IMG/VR virus record: IMGVR_UViG_3300046512_000116
Location: 1-26,016 of that record
DNA length: 26,016 bases
DNA from: a virus
Strand: one strand, 5' to 3'
In this document: in pieces, positions 14,487-20,315 of the stretch
How the letters are laid out: every line of letters begins with the position of its first letter
How positions within the stretch are numbered: position 1 is the first letter of the stretch
Notes under the pieces: generated by a model
Databases searched by the model: none
What the model saw: only the letters and a program-made list of their open reading frames with translations
What the model was told of the DNA's origin: nothing
Program-made: the position numbers and the translations under genes

Positions 14487-14510
14487 ATGCCCACCGCTCT
14501 GGATGGGCAT
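14487..14510 (-). promoter_or_regulatory. Leader hairpin before the 14461 gene
   Basis: ATGCCCA (14487-14493) and TGGGCAT (14504-14510) form a 7-bp stem around a 10-base loop. It ends 26 bases before the start of the 14461 gene. It resembles the hairpin at 14241-14264 in stem and placement. Confidence 0.5.
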
Positions 14511-14760
14511 CAGTGAAAGGTTCCGGTGTTGCTGGCCGCTGTTACACGCCACCTGCGGACTGGGCGATTACTTGTTCGGGAGCTCTGAGAGCTCAACAGG
14601 TCGCCACGCCCATGCAGGCTGCAACCTCTCCAGTCTTGGCGCTTTACGCTTCGCGCCTTGGGTGGAGGCCCCCCATCTGGTCTGTTCAGGCCGGACCATT
14701 GCTGCCTTTGGCTTTGCGGTGGAACTAAAGAGCGGTGGCTTTCGCCGTGCCGCTGCATAT
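14511..14760 (-). other. Structured early leader without a convincing gene
   Basis: About 250 bases between the leftward promoter and the first clear gene. It contains boxA at 14726-14734 and two further inverted repeats: GGCGC/GCGCC at 14638-14657, and GAGCTC-TGA-GAGCTC at 14580-14594. Two arginine-rich minus frames cross it, one ending at 14510 from an ATG at 14758 and one ending at 14568. Neither has a ribosome site or a known N-type motif. A small basic antiterminator here cannot be excluded. Confidence 0.4.
14726..14734 (-). promoter_or_regulatory. boxA antitermination element (nut-like site)
   Basis: The minus strand reads CGCTCTTTA, the consensus boxA recognised by NusB/NusE in lambda-type nut sites. 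It is about 35-45 bases downstream of the leftward promoter, as nutL is in lambda. A GGC-GAAA-GCC mini-hairpin lies just upstream; a lambda-like boxB after boxA is not evident. Confidence 0.55.
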
Positions 14761-14817
14761 GCAAGCGGACTTGCACTTATAAAAGCATGCTTGTATCTGA
14801 TATGCAAGTTCACTTGT
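14761..14817 (-). promoter_or_regulatory. Left operator cluster (three sites) and leftward early promoter
   Basis: Three related 14-base palindromes: GCAAGCGGACTTGC (14761-14774), AAAAGCATGCTTGT (14781-14794, one arm imperfect) and GCAAGTTCACTTGT (14804-14817). Centres are 20 and 23 bases apart, about two helical turns. The same motif occurs three times upstream of cro. A leftward -10 candidate, TATAAG (plus 14776-14781), lies between the first two sites, and TTGCAT lies near the third site. Spacing between these boxes is about 20 bases, so the exact promoter is uncertain. Repressor or Cro binding here would block leftward early transcription. Confidence 0.75.
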
Positions 14818-14833
14818 GTATTTTCCTTGAGAC

Positions 14834-14860
14834 GAAAAAAAGCCCGCTCGATGGCGGGCT
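14834..14860 (-). terminator. Terminator of the exported-protein gene
   Basis: AGCCCGC (14841-14847) and GCGGGCT (14854-14860) form a 7-bp GC-rich stem, followed on the minus strand by seven T. It ends leftward transcripts from the repressor and exported-protein genes before they enter the operator region. Confidence 0.88.
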
Positions 14861-14878
14861 CTTGTCGACAATGGTTAT

Positions 14879-15235
14879 TTAGTAGCTGGAATCCAAATTT
14901 AGCGCGGCATCGAATAACGTCTTAAGCGGGTTTTCCCTGCAATATTTGTCAAGGAAAGCTGTGATCGACTCAGGGTCAGGCTGAAGCTTAAAAGGAATTT
15001 TTGACGATGCGAATCGCTGAGTGTTCGTGCCGCTGAGATAACCCTGCATCCAGGTAACCACCAAGGAATCTGAGAACTCCTTCGTTCCTTTCGGCGGCTT
15101 TAAGTATTGCCCGCAGGACGTTACGCCAGCGCCGGCAATGGCGTATTTGCTTTGAGCGTTGGATGCAGGCGCACACAGTAAAAGGGGGGTAGCAATAAGC
15201 GCGAGGGCTAGGGTCTTTTGAAGGCTTCTTTGCAT
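14879..15235 (-). CDS. Small exported protein beside the repressor (lysogeny-expressed candidate)
   Basis: About 118 residues with a classical signal peptide: QKTLALALIATPLLLCAPAS followed by NAQ, cleavage probably after NA. The mature part is about 90 residues with two cysteines (SCGQYL and DKYCRENPL) and the blocks WMQGYLSGTN and ITAFLDKYC. These recall small periplasmic proteins of the Rap1a/Tai immunity type, a resemblance by eye only. ATG 15235 is chosen for CGGA nine bases upstream; ATG 15244 is possible. It lies downstream of the repressor gene in the same direction and before a strong terminator, so it is probably expressed in the lysogen. That suggests a cell-envelope function, such as exclusion or host fitness. 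Confidence 0.75.
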   Translation of the reverse strand: MQRSLQKTLALALIATPLLLCAPASNAQSKYAIAGAGVTSCGQYLKPPKGTKEFSDSLVVTWMQGYLSGTNTQRFASSKIPFKLQPDPESITAFLDKYCRENPLKTLFDAALNLDSSY

Positions 15236-15272
15236 CACATGCATTCCGTTGTGTGATCGAGGTTGGTATTTT

Positions 15273-15989
15273 TCAGAGCTTTCGCGCATTCCAGGCGAGC
15301 AGCACCCGGGCGTGAATAATCATGTCCGCCAATTCTGCGCCTTTGATGTCGTAGGGCGGGAAAGTCTCGTTGTCCGAGATCATGCGCAGCATCTTCGGCA
15401 GGCGCTGCAGTCGCTTTATGTACAGCATCCCATCCAAGGTAAATACGTACACCCCGTCTACCACCACTTCGTTGATGCCCTGGTCAACGATCAACGGGTC
15501 ACCGCTGGAAAAGGTGGCCCCCATGCTTTCGCCGAAGCCGGTTATCACCGAAAGGTTGTCGCCATGGCTATAGGTGATGCCCTGCTCCCGCAGGTACTCG
15601 GTGCGCACTGTGATATTGCGTACGGTCTCGATGTATTCCTTTGGCAGAACCTGGCCGGGCCCCATTGACGCGACGACATCGTATTGAGGAATCAACAGCT
15701 CATCTTCCTTGCGGTGCTGCGTAAAATCGCCCTGCAATACGTTATCCATGGCACGCCGCCTCGGTGGTTCTCCGACGCCATCCAGCAACCAATCGACTGT
15801 TGTATCCAGTCCACGAGCCAGCGCCAGCAGGTTGTGGTTTTTTATGTTGCCGGTGTCGCCTGCATACCACTGGCGCACAGCTTCGTAGCTGACATCGCAC
15901 GCAGTCGCTATCAGTCGTTTCACGCCTCGCACGCCGGTTTCGGGCTTCCGTGCCAGGACAAGTTTGGTCATTCGATCGGTGATATTCAT
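15273..15989 (-). CDS. cI: CI-type repressor with S24 self-cleaving domain
   Basis: A 238-residue repressor that would hold the prophage in the lysogenic state. Residues about 5-60 are a helix-turn-helix with VSYEAVRQWYAGDTGNI, and the region up to ~75 completes the DNA-binding domain. Residues ~100-225 are a LexA/S24-type domain with nucleophile S155 (GESMG) and lysine K192 (YIKRLQ). SOS-induced RecA should therefore trigger self-cleavage. The expected Ala-Gly cleavage pair is not clear; the region near 105-112 reads VVASMGPG. It is divergent from cro with three operators between. No good ribosome site precedes ATG 15989. Confidence 0.93.
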   Translation of the reverse strand: MNITDRMTKLVLARKPETGVRGVKRLIATACDVSYEAVRQWYAGDTGNIKNHNLLALARGLDTTVDWLLDGVGEPPRRRAMDNVLQGDFTQHRKEDELLIPQYDVVASMGPGQVLPKEYIETVRNITVRTEYLREQGITYSHGDNLSVITGFGESMGATFSSGDPLIVDQGINEVVVDGVYVFTLDGMLYIKRLQRLPKMLRMISDNETFPPYDIKGAELADMIIHARVLLAWNARKL

Positions 15990-16000
15990 TTGCCCAATCT

Positions 16001-16050
16001 ACAAGTTGGCTTGTCAAGCATGCTTGCTTATTAAATACAAGCATGCTTGA
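16001..16050. promoter_or_regulatory. Right operator cluster (three sites) with cro and repressor promoters
   Basis: Three palindromes: ACAAGTTGGCTTGT (16001-16014), TCAAGCATGCTTGC (16014-16027) and ACAAGCATGCTTGA (16037-16050). The first two are 13 bases centre to centre and share a base; the third is 23 further. The rightward promoter may use TTGGCT (16006-16011) and TATTAA (16029-16034), 17 bases apart, overlapping the operators. A leftward -10 TAGATT lies so close to the repressor ATG that the repressor mRNA could be nearly leaderless, as in lambda. This is the likely switch between lysogeny and lysis. Confidence 0.8.
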
Positions 16051-16078
16051 ATTTGGCGTATGAGCATTGGAGGTGCCT

Positions 16079-16267
16079 ATGAAACGCCAGACAGCGATTG
16101 ATTATTACGGCTCCATCCCCAAGCTTGCCCGAGCCCTCAAGATCACTTACGAGGCCGTGCGGCAGTGGGGGGATGAAGTCCCCGAGTTGCGCCAGTACCA
16201 ACTGGAAAAGCTCACCAATGGAGAACTGAAGGCTGGCCAAGAGAGCCGGTCTCAGTCGGTGGCTTGA
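16079..16267 (+). CDS. cro: Cro-like repressor
   Basis: A 62-residue DNA-binding protein starting MKRQTAIDYYGSIPKLARAL. The helix-turn-helix ALKITYEAVRQW closely resembles that in the repressor (SYEAVRQW), which fits two proteins reading the same operators. ATG 16079 has GGAGG at ideal spacing. First gene of the rightward early operon. Cro would shut off the repressor and early promoters during lytic growth. Confidence 0.92.
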   Translation: MKRQTAIDYYGSIPKLARALKITYEAVRQWGDEVPELRQYQLEKLTNGELKAGQESRSQSVA

Positions 16268-16269
16268 CC

Positions 16270-16581
16270 ATGTCGACCAATCAATTAAGCCCAGAAGGCG
16301 ATGAAACCGCACGGGAGACGGAAACCCTGATCTTGCAGCGGGTTTTGTCTGTCGGTCAGAAAGAGATAGCCCGTGAAACTGGGTTGAGTGAGTCGACGGT
16401 TTCCCGGTGGAATGAGGGCGAGTACGCAAGATGGGCCAAGGTGCTTTCGTTCCTAGGCCTGCGTGTTGTTCCCCAATCCGCCATGCTCGTGACACCGGCT
16501 TACCTGCACTCGCTGGAAACCCTGGCTGAAATCGGGTTGAAGGCTGAGAAGAAGCGGCCAGGCCCGCTCGGGTGGGACTGA
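16270..16581 (+). CDS. cII: CII-like transcription activator
   Basis: A 103-residue protein in the position of lambda cII. The helix-turn-helix spans about 27-55: VGQKEIARETGLSESTVSRW, then an N-x-G-E-Y/W-KVLSFLGL block like that in lambda CII. CII activates repressor and integrase promoters when many phages infect one cell. ATG 16270 is preferred to TTG 16264. The C-terminal half is variable. No CIII or matching direct-repeat CII site was found by eye. Confidence 0.8.
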   Translation: MSTNQLSPEGDETARETETLILQRVLSVGQKEIARETGLSESTVSRWNEGEYARWAKVLSFLGLRVVPQSAMLVTPAYLHSLETLAEIGLKAEKKRPGPLGWD

Positions 16582-16583
16582 CC

Positions 16584-17438
16584 ATGGAATGGTTCCGTAT
16601 GTATGGCGAGTTCGCCACCGACCCCAAAGTGCAGATGTTGAGCGAGGCAATGCAGCGCCGCTTGGTCATGCTCTTTTGCCTGGAGTGCGGTAACGGTATT
16701 GAAACGTTTCATGTAACGGAGCGTGAAACTTCCATAGCGTTTGCACTGCGCGTTACAGAGGAAATCCTTGCCGAAACCAAGTCCGTTTTTTTGGCCAAAG
16801 GCTTCATCAATGACGACTGGACTTTGGCCAATTGGGAAAAGCGCCAATACGTCTCGGACTCAAGCACCGCAAGGGTTAGAGCTCATCGCGAGAAGAAGAA
16901 AAAAGAGGCCGAAGAGCGTGAAACGCGCATGAAACGTTCCAGTAACGGCCTAGAACAGAACAGAGCAGAACAGAACAGAGATACACCACCACCACGCGTG
17001 CAAGACGCGTTCGACTCCCGAACCAAATTCGCAATGACGGAAGACTGGCAGCCCGACGAAAAATCATTCGCCGCGGTTCTGACCATGAACGCCATGGCCA
17101 ACCAGGTGTTCGATCAAGACCAATTCCTTGAATTCAAGTCCTTCTGGATTGCATCCCCTGACGATCACCGCACCCAGGCCAAGTGGGAGCACGCGCTCGC
17201 CCAGCACCTGAAGCGGAATCTGCGTACCGACCAAGCCGCTGGGAGAACCACCGATGGAAACCAAGGCGCCGAACTACCGCGAAATCCCCAAGGCCAAGCT
17301 GGCCGTGGTCCCCAAGGTCGCAACGTCGGACCTTCTCGACAGGGCTCCCTCTCTGCTCCAGACCGTGTCAGAGCCGCCATTGCCGAGCGCGATGCTGCCG
17401 CAGGCTTTGCTGGACAAGCTGTGGATCAAGATGGCTGA
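16584..17438 (+). CDS. DnaT-like replication protein (lambda O position)
   Basis: A 284-residue protein. Residues ~1-95 (MEWFRMYGEFATDPKVQML onward) resemble the N-terminal winged helix of phage replication initiators. A lysine/glutamate-rich linker with the tandem EQNRAEQNRD follows. Residues ~150-215 match the DnaT C-terminal ssDNA-binding domain (DWQPDEKSFAAVL...FKSFWIASPDDHRTQAKWEHALAQHLKR). It would recognise or open the phage origin and hand over to the helicase loader. The last ~60 codons overlap the next gene in another frame and are glycine/arginine-rich, so they may be a by-product of that overlap. Confidence 0.85.
   Translation: MEWFRMYGEFATDPKVQMLSEAMQRRLVMLFCLECGNGIETFHVTERETSIAFALRVTEEILAETKSVFLAKGFINDDWTLANWEKRQYVSDSSTARVRAHREKKKKEAEERETRMKRSSNGLEQNRAEQNRDTPPPRVQDAFDSRTKFAMTEDWQPDEKSFAAVLTMNAMANQVFDQDQFLEFKSFWIASPDDHRTQAKWEHALAQHLKRNLRTDQAAGRTTDGNQGAELPRNPQGQAGRGPQGRNVGPSRQGSLSAPDRVRAAIAERDAAAGFAGQAVDQDG
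16952..16981 (+). repeat. 15-base tandem repeat inside the replication gene
   Basis: Two adjacent 15-base units, AGAACAGAACAGAGC and AGAACAGAACAGAGA, differ at the last base only and are built from a shorter GAACA unit. They encode EQNRAEQNRD in the linker. Lambda-type origins lie inside the O gene as iterons, so this may mark the origin; with two copies it may also be simple slippage. Confidence 0.45.
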
Positions 17439-18006
17439 GTTCTACGGGCACCGCTGGACATCCAGCTTTGGCGTTATCGCTGACCCGGAACACACCTGGG
17501 CGAAAGTGCTGTCCGGCGTAACCGGTGCACAGCTCGCCAACGGCTTGCACGCACTCGTCGAGCGCAGCGCCGAATTCGACTGGCCACCGCCTGCCAATGT
17601 CTTCCTGTCGCTGTGCCAGCAGGTCAAGGGTTTGCCTTCGGAAGCCCAGGCATGGGACGAAGCCCGTTCCGGCAAGTACAGCCACCCGGCCGTGCGTATC
17701 GCCGCCGAGGCCACCAGCACGTTCGATCTGCACTCGACGCCGGATGGTGACAAGGCCCTTAAGCAACGATTTGAGCGCAACTACGCAATCGTTATGCGTC
17801 GCGCACAGACCGGCCAGCCGCTGGAGGGGCGAATTGCCAAGGGCCTGAGTCACGACAGCATGCGACCGCGCGAGCAAGTCCAGCTGGAGTACTCCCGCCA
17901 GGAAGCTGACCGCATCGTCGACACCCTCGAAATACCCAAAGACCCCAAAGCGTGCCGCGCACAGCTGCTGGCAACGCTCGGCATTCGGAGAGACAAGCAT
18001 GCGTGA
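17254..18006 (+). CDS. Lambda P-like replication protein (helicase loader)
   Basis: A 250-residue protein. Residues ~50-125 match lambda P: LLDKLWIKMAEFYGHRWTSS, then WAKVLSGVTGAQLANGLHAL and FDWPPPANVFLSLC. Lambda P recruits host DnaB helicase to the origin-bound initiator. The N-terminal ~45 residues are proline-rich. ATG 17254 has GGGAGA seven bases upstream, and the start lies 185 bases inside the previous gene, an unusually long overlap. Its stop overlaps the next start by 8 bases. Confidence 0.88.
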   Translation: METKAPNYREIPKAKLAVVPKVATSDLLDRAPSLLQTVSEPPLPSAMLPQALLDKLWIKMAEFYGHRWTSSFGVIADPEHTWAKVLSGVTGAQLANGLHALVERSAEFDWPPPANVFLSLCQQVKGLPSEAQAWDEARSGKYSHPAVRIAAEATSTFDLHSTPDGDKALKQRFERNYAIVMRRAQTGQPLEGRIAKGLSHDSMRPREQVQLEYSRQEADRIVDTLEIPKDPKACRAQLLATLGIRRDKHA

Positions 18007-18265
18007 TTACAGCGAGTTGGAACTGATCGCCCAGGCCGCAGTTGGGTTCACCGATGTGAGCCTGGCACCCGATGTGGTTCTTGAGCTGATCGCAGAGAAC
18101 AAGTCGCTGCGCAAGGATGCGGACCGCTACCAATGGCTCAGGGACAGGAGCGAAGCCGTGCATCAGTTCTACCTGAGCGTGCCGCTGTGGTTCAAGGGAG
18201 TGCGCTTTCGCGCTCAGGATGTGGACAAGGCTATCGACGCAATGAGCAAGGGAGAGCAGTCGTGA
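17999..18265 (+). CDS. Small phage protein, unknown (88 aa)
   Basis: An acidic, helical protein with ENKSLRKDADRYQWLRDRSE in the middle, a block I recall from many small phage early proteins without known function. The C-terminus (FRAQDVDKAIDAMSKGE) is also typical. GGAGAGA precedes ATG 17999, and its stop overlaps the next start as GTGA. Located between P and the resolvase. Confidence 0.75.
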   Translation: MRDYSELELIAQAAVGFTDVSLAPDVVLELIAENKSLRKDADRYQWLRDRSEAVHQFYLSVPLWFKGVRFRAQDVDKAIDAMSKGEQS

Positions 18266-18696
18266 CCGACCTCAAGCCCGTGTCGTTCGTTGTTCCAACT
18301 GAGCCCCAAGGCAAGGGCCGTGCCCGCATCGGCAAGGTCGGGAACTTCGCCCGCATGTACACCCCGGAAAAGACCGTGGCCTACGAAGGGCTGATCGCGC
18401 TCGCCGCCCAGGACGTGATGCAAGGGCGTGCCCTGATCGAAGGCCCGGTGATGATCGAGCTGCGCATTGTCCACTCGATCCCTCAATCCAAGTCGAAAAA
18501 GTGGAAGGCCCAGGCACTGGCGGGGGAGATCCCGTGCACGAAAAAGCCAGATGCGGACAACGTCCTCAAAGCCGTCTGTGACGCTCTTAACGGTGTTGTG
18601 TTCAAGGATGACGTGCAGGTAACGGACGGATCGTTTAGACGGCGCTGGGGAGCTATACCGGGCGTCCACGTACGGATTGTGCCGCTGTGCCTGTGA
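18262..18696 (+). CDS. rusA: RusA-family Holliday junction resolvase
   Basis: A 144-residue endonuclease that cuts four-way DNA junctions. The acidic catalytic set is clear in KPDADNVLKAVCDALNGV (D97, D99, K103, D107) and FKDDVQV (D116, D117). The N-terminal PTEPQGKGRAR is also family-typical. The start is GTG 18262, overlapping the upstream stop, with GGGAGAG before it. It would resolve replication and recombination junctions before packaging. Confidence 0.93.
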   Translation: MTDLKPVSFVVPTEPQGKGRARIGKVGNFARMYTPEKTVAYEGLIALAAQDVMQGRALIEGPVMIELRIVHSIPQSKSKKWKAQALAGEIPCTKKPDADNVLKAVCDALNGVVFKDDVQVTDGSFRRRWGAIPGVHVRIVPLCL

Positions 18697-18736
18697 AAGA
18701 TCAGCAATACGCGAAAATACGCAATGAGGGGGATTT

Positions 18737-19618
18737 ATGAGACTGATCAGCGCACGGCAAGCATGGCGGGAGGCGCTTCACGAGAGCCGCGACTCGGTGC
18801 TGGCAGCAGCCCAAGAGCGTATCAAGCTCGGTAAGCGGGGCAGGGTGATCGGTGAAACCATGCCCTCGATGCGTGACAGTAACGGCCGGTGCGCGCATAT
18901 GCTCGCTGCCGGCCTTGTGCAATCTGCCATTGGCACGCTGCCAAAGCCGCTGCAGCACTTCGGGCACGCGCTGTACTCGCCTGTCGCGAATGGCCAGGAC
19001 ATCAACGTTGCTCATGCCCTGGTGTGGTTGACCGTGGACCTGGGCGAGTGCACCGCCAAGCGTAAGGAAGTTGCGTACTGGATGGCCTTGGCCGCGATCA
19101 AGAGCCACCAGGCCGCAGTAAACGGGCGTGAAGCATGGGGCCCCGGCCGGGTGGTGGAGTTCGTGCACGACTGGTACGGGACGAAGGTGAGCGTCACCAA
19201 TTGGGCGCGGGACTGGGCCGCGATCTGGGCAGCCATTGCCAGCACTGTGGATCAGCTCGACGCGAAGGCGTTGAGGCCCGTGGCGGGGGTCATCGTCAAA
19301 ATGTCCGAACGCGTAGGCGATGGCATGTCGCGCTGGGCTTCCCACGACCGGGAGCACGTAGCGCAGGACCGCTCTGTTGCTTACCTGCCGCGCCGCGAAC
19401 AGTTCGTGCAGTCGCTGCGTGAGCGCCTGGTGGCGATGGATGATCAGGCCTTGCGCCGTTGGTTCCAGCGCATGCGTGTGTACTGCGAGGCGTACCGGGC
19501 AGAGTGGGGCAGCGACGTGGTGGAAAACCCAGGGCGTCACCTGATCTACCTCGACCGCCTGGGCGAGTACTGGAACCAGCGCCAGCGCGTCGGTGACGTT
19601 ACGAAGCGTGTGGCGTAA
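18737..19618 (+). CDS. Unknown protein in the late-regulator (Q) position
   Basis: A 293-residue, largely helical, tryptophan-rich protein starting MRLISARQAWREALHESRDS. No zinc-finger or known Q motif is visible, and the family is not recognised. The C-terminal half (FVQSLRERLVAMDDQALRRW onward) is basic. GGGGGA precedes ATG 18737. It is the last large gene before the late promoter-terminator region and lysis genes, where lambdoid phages place the antiterminator Q. That role is inferred from position only. Confidence 0.75.
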   Translation: MRLISARQAWREALHESRDSVLAAAQERIKLGKRGRVIGETMPSMRDSNGRCAHMLAAGLVQSAIGTLPKPLQHFGHALYSPVANGQDINVAHALVWLTVDLGECTAKRKEVAYWMALAAIKSHQAAVNGREAWGPGRVVEFVHDWYGTKVSVTNWARDWAAIWAAIASTVDQLDAKALRPVAGVIVKMSERVGDGMSRWASHDREHVAQDRSVAYLPRREQFVQSLRERLVAMDDQALRRWFQRMRVYCEAYRAEWGSDVVENPGRHLIYLDRLGEYWNQRQRVGDVTKRVA

Positions 19619-19647
19619 GATCCACGAAATTGAACAGGAGGTGCACA

Positions 19648-19884
19648 GTGAGTGAGCAAAACGATGTAATCGGTGAGATTCTGGACGAAATGCAGCGCGT
19701 TGCTGGTTCAGGGACGAAGGTATCGGAAATCGTTATCCATGACGCCGGCCTTTGGGCGAGCCTCCCAGGTCTGGCAGGCGCACAGTTTGAAAGAACGGTT
19801 GGCGGTACGAAATTGTGCGGCGTCCCTGTTGGTCTTGGCCATAAGAGCGATTCTGCGAAATTCACGGTGAAAGCCCTCGCTTGA
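19648..19884 (+). CDS. Small protein of unknown function (78 aa)
   Basis: GTG 19648 has an excellent AGGAGG site. The protein begins with SEQNDVIGEILDEMQRVAG and ends DSAKFTVKALA, mixed helix and strand. Not recognised. It follows the Q-position gene by 29 bases and is the last gene before the tandem terminators. Confidence 0.7.
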   Translation: MSEQNDVIGEILDEMQRVAGSGTKVSEIVIHDAGLWASLPGLAGAQFERTVGGTKLCGVPVGLGHKSDSAKFTVKALA

Positions 19885-19908
19885 CCGTTTGACGAGTGTT
19901 CTGATACC
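19881..19908 (+). promoter_or_regulatory. Candidate late promoter
   Basis: TTGACC (19881-19886) and GATACC (19903-19908) are 16 bases apart, upstream of two terminators and the lysis genes. This is the layout of lambda pR' and its terminator. The -10 is only fair, so the call rests on position and the -35. Confidence 0.4.
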
Positions 19909-19945
19909 TTTTTCCCAAGTTGCAAAGTTACGTCCAGCTCCCAGA

Positions 19946-19968
19946 AACCCGCCAAGTGCGGGTTTTTT
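19946..19968 (+). terminator. First of two tandem terminators before lysis genes
   Basis: AACCCGC (19946-19952) pairs with GCGGGTT (19958-19964) around a CAAGT loop and runs into T (TTTT to 19968). Strong rho-independent form. Confidence 0.88.
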
Positions 19969-19988
19969 GTTGCCTGGAACAATCCACG

Positions 19989-20014
19989 AGCCCTGGCATT
20001 TGCCGGGGCTTTTT
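19989..20014 (+). terminator. Second tandem terminator before lysis genes
   Basis: AGCCCTGGC and GCCGGGGCT (arms at 19989-19997 and 20002-20010, one T-G pair) form a long stem followed by TTTTC. With the first terminator 20 bases upstream it makes a double stop that late transcription must read through. Confidence 0.85.
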
Positions 20015-20033
20015 CGTTTCTGGAGGCCCGACC

Positions 20034-20315
20034 ATGGCAGCCCCAGGCAGGAGCAGAAACAACATGGCCAACCCTGCGCCAGAGAGCATCGTTGAGGCGG
20101 TAGGCATATCGGTTGCCAACAAGGGACTGATCGCCGGCGGCGCCACTGGCCTGTTTGGCTGGTTGTCCCAAGTGAACTGGATTGGTTTTGCTGGTGTGGC
20201 GGTTGCGGTGCTGGGTTTGCTCATCAGCACTTACTTCCAGATCCGCAAGGACCGTCGCGAAGCCGCCGAGAGCGCCGCGCGATTGGAAGCCCTGAAAGAG
20301 CGCGCGCGAGCATGA
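20034..20315 (+). CDS. Holin with two possible starts
   Basis: A 93-residue membrane protein. Two hydrophobic stretches (GLIAGGATGLFGWL and WIGFAGVAVAVLGLLIS) are followed by a charged tail, as in two-span holins that open the inner membrane for the endolysin. ATG 20034 has GGAGG at seven bases. A second in-frame ATG at 20064 has AGGAG ten bases upstream and would drop ten residues that include two arginines. Dual starts of this kind set holin/antiholin ratio in lambda. The stop overlaps the endolysin start as ATGA. Confidence 0.88.
   Translation: MAAPGRSRNNMANPAPESIVEAVGISVANKGLIAGGATGLFGWLSQVNWIGFAGVAVAVLGLLISTYFQIRKDRREAAESAARLEALKERARA

Noticed and set aside
14231-14728. A plus-strand frame of 165 codons through the early leader
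   Set aside because: It runs opposite the small 14461 gene and the boxA leader, with no ribosome site or recognisable domain.
16669-16677. TGCTCTTTT as a rightward boxA
   Set aside because: It lies inside the replication gene, about 600 bases from the rightward promoter, has a mismatch and no nearby hairpin.
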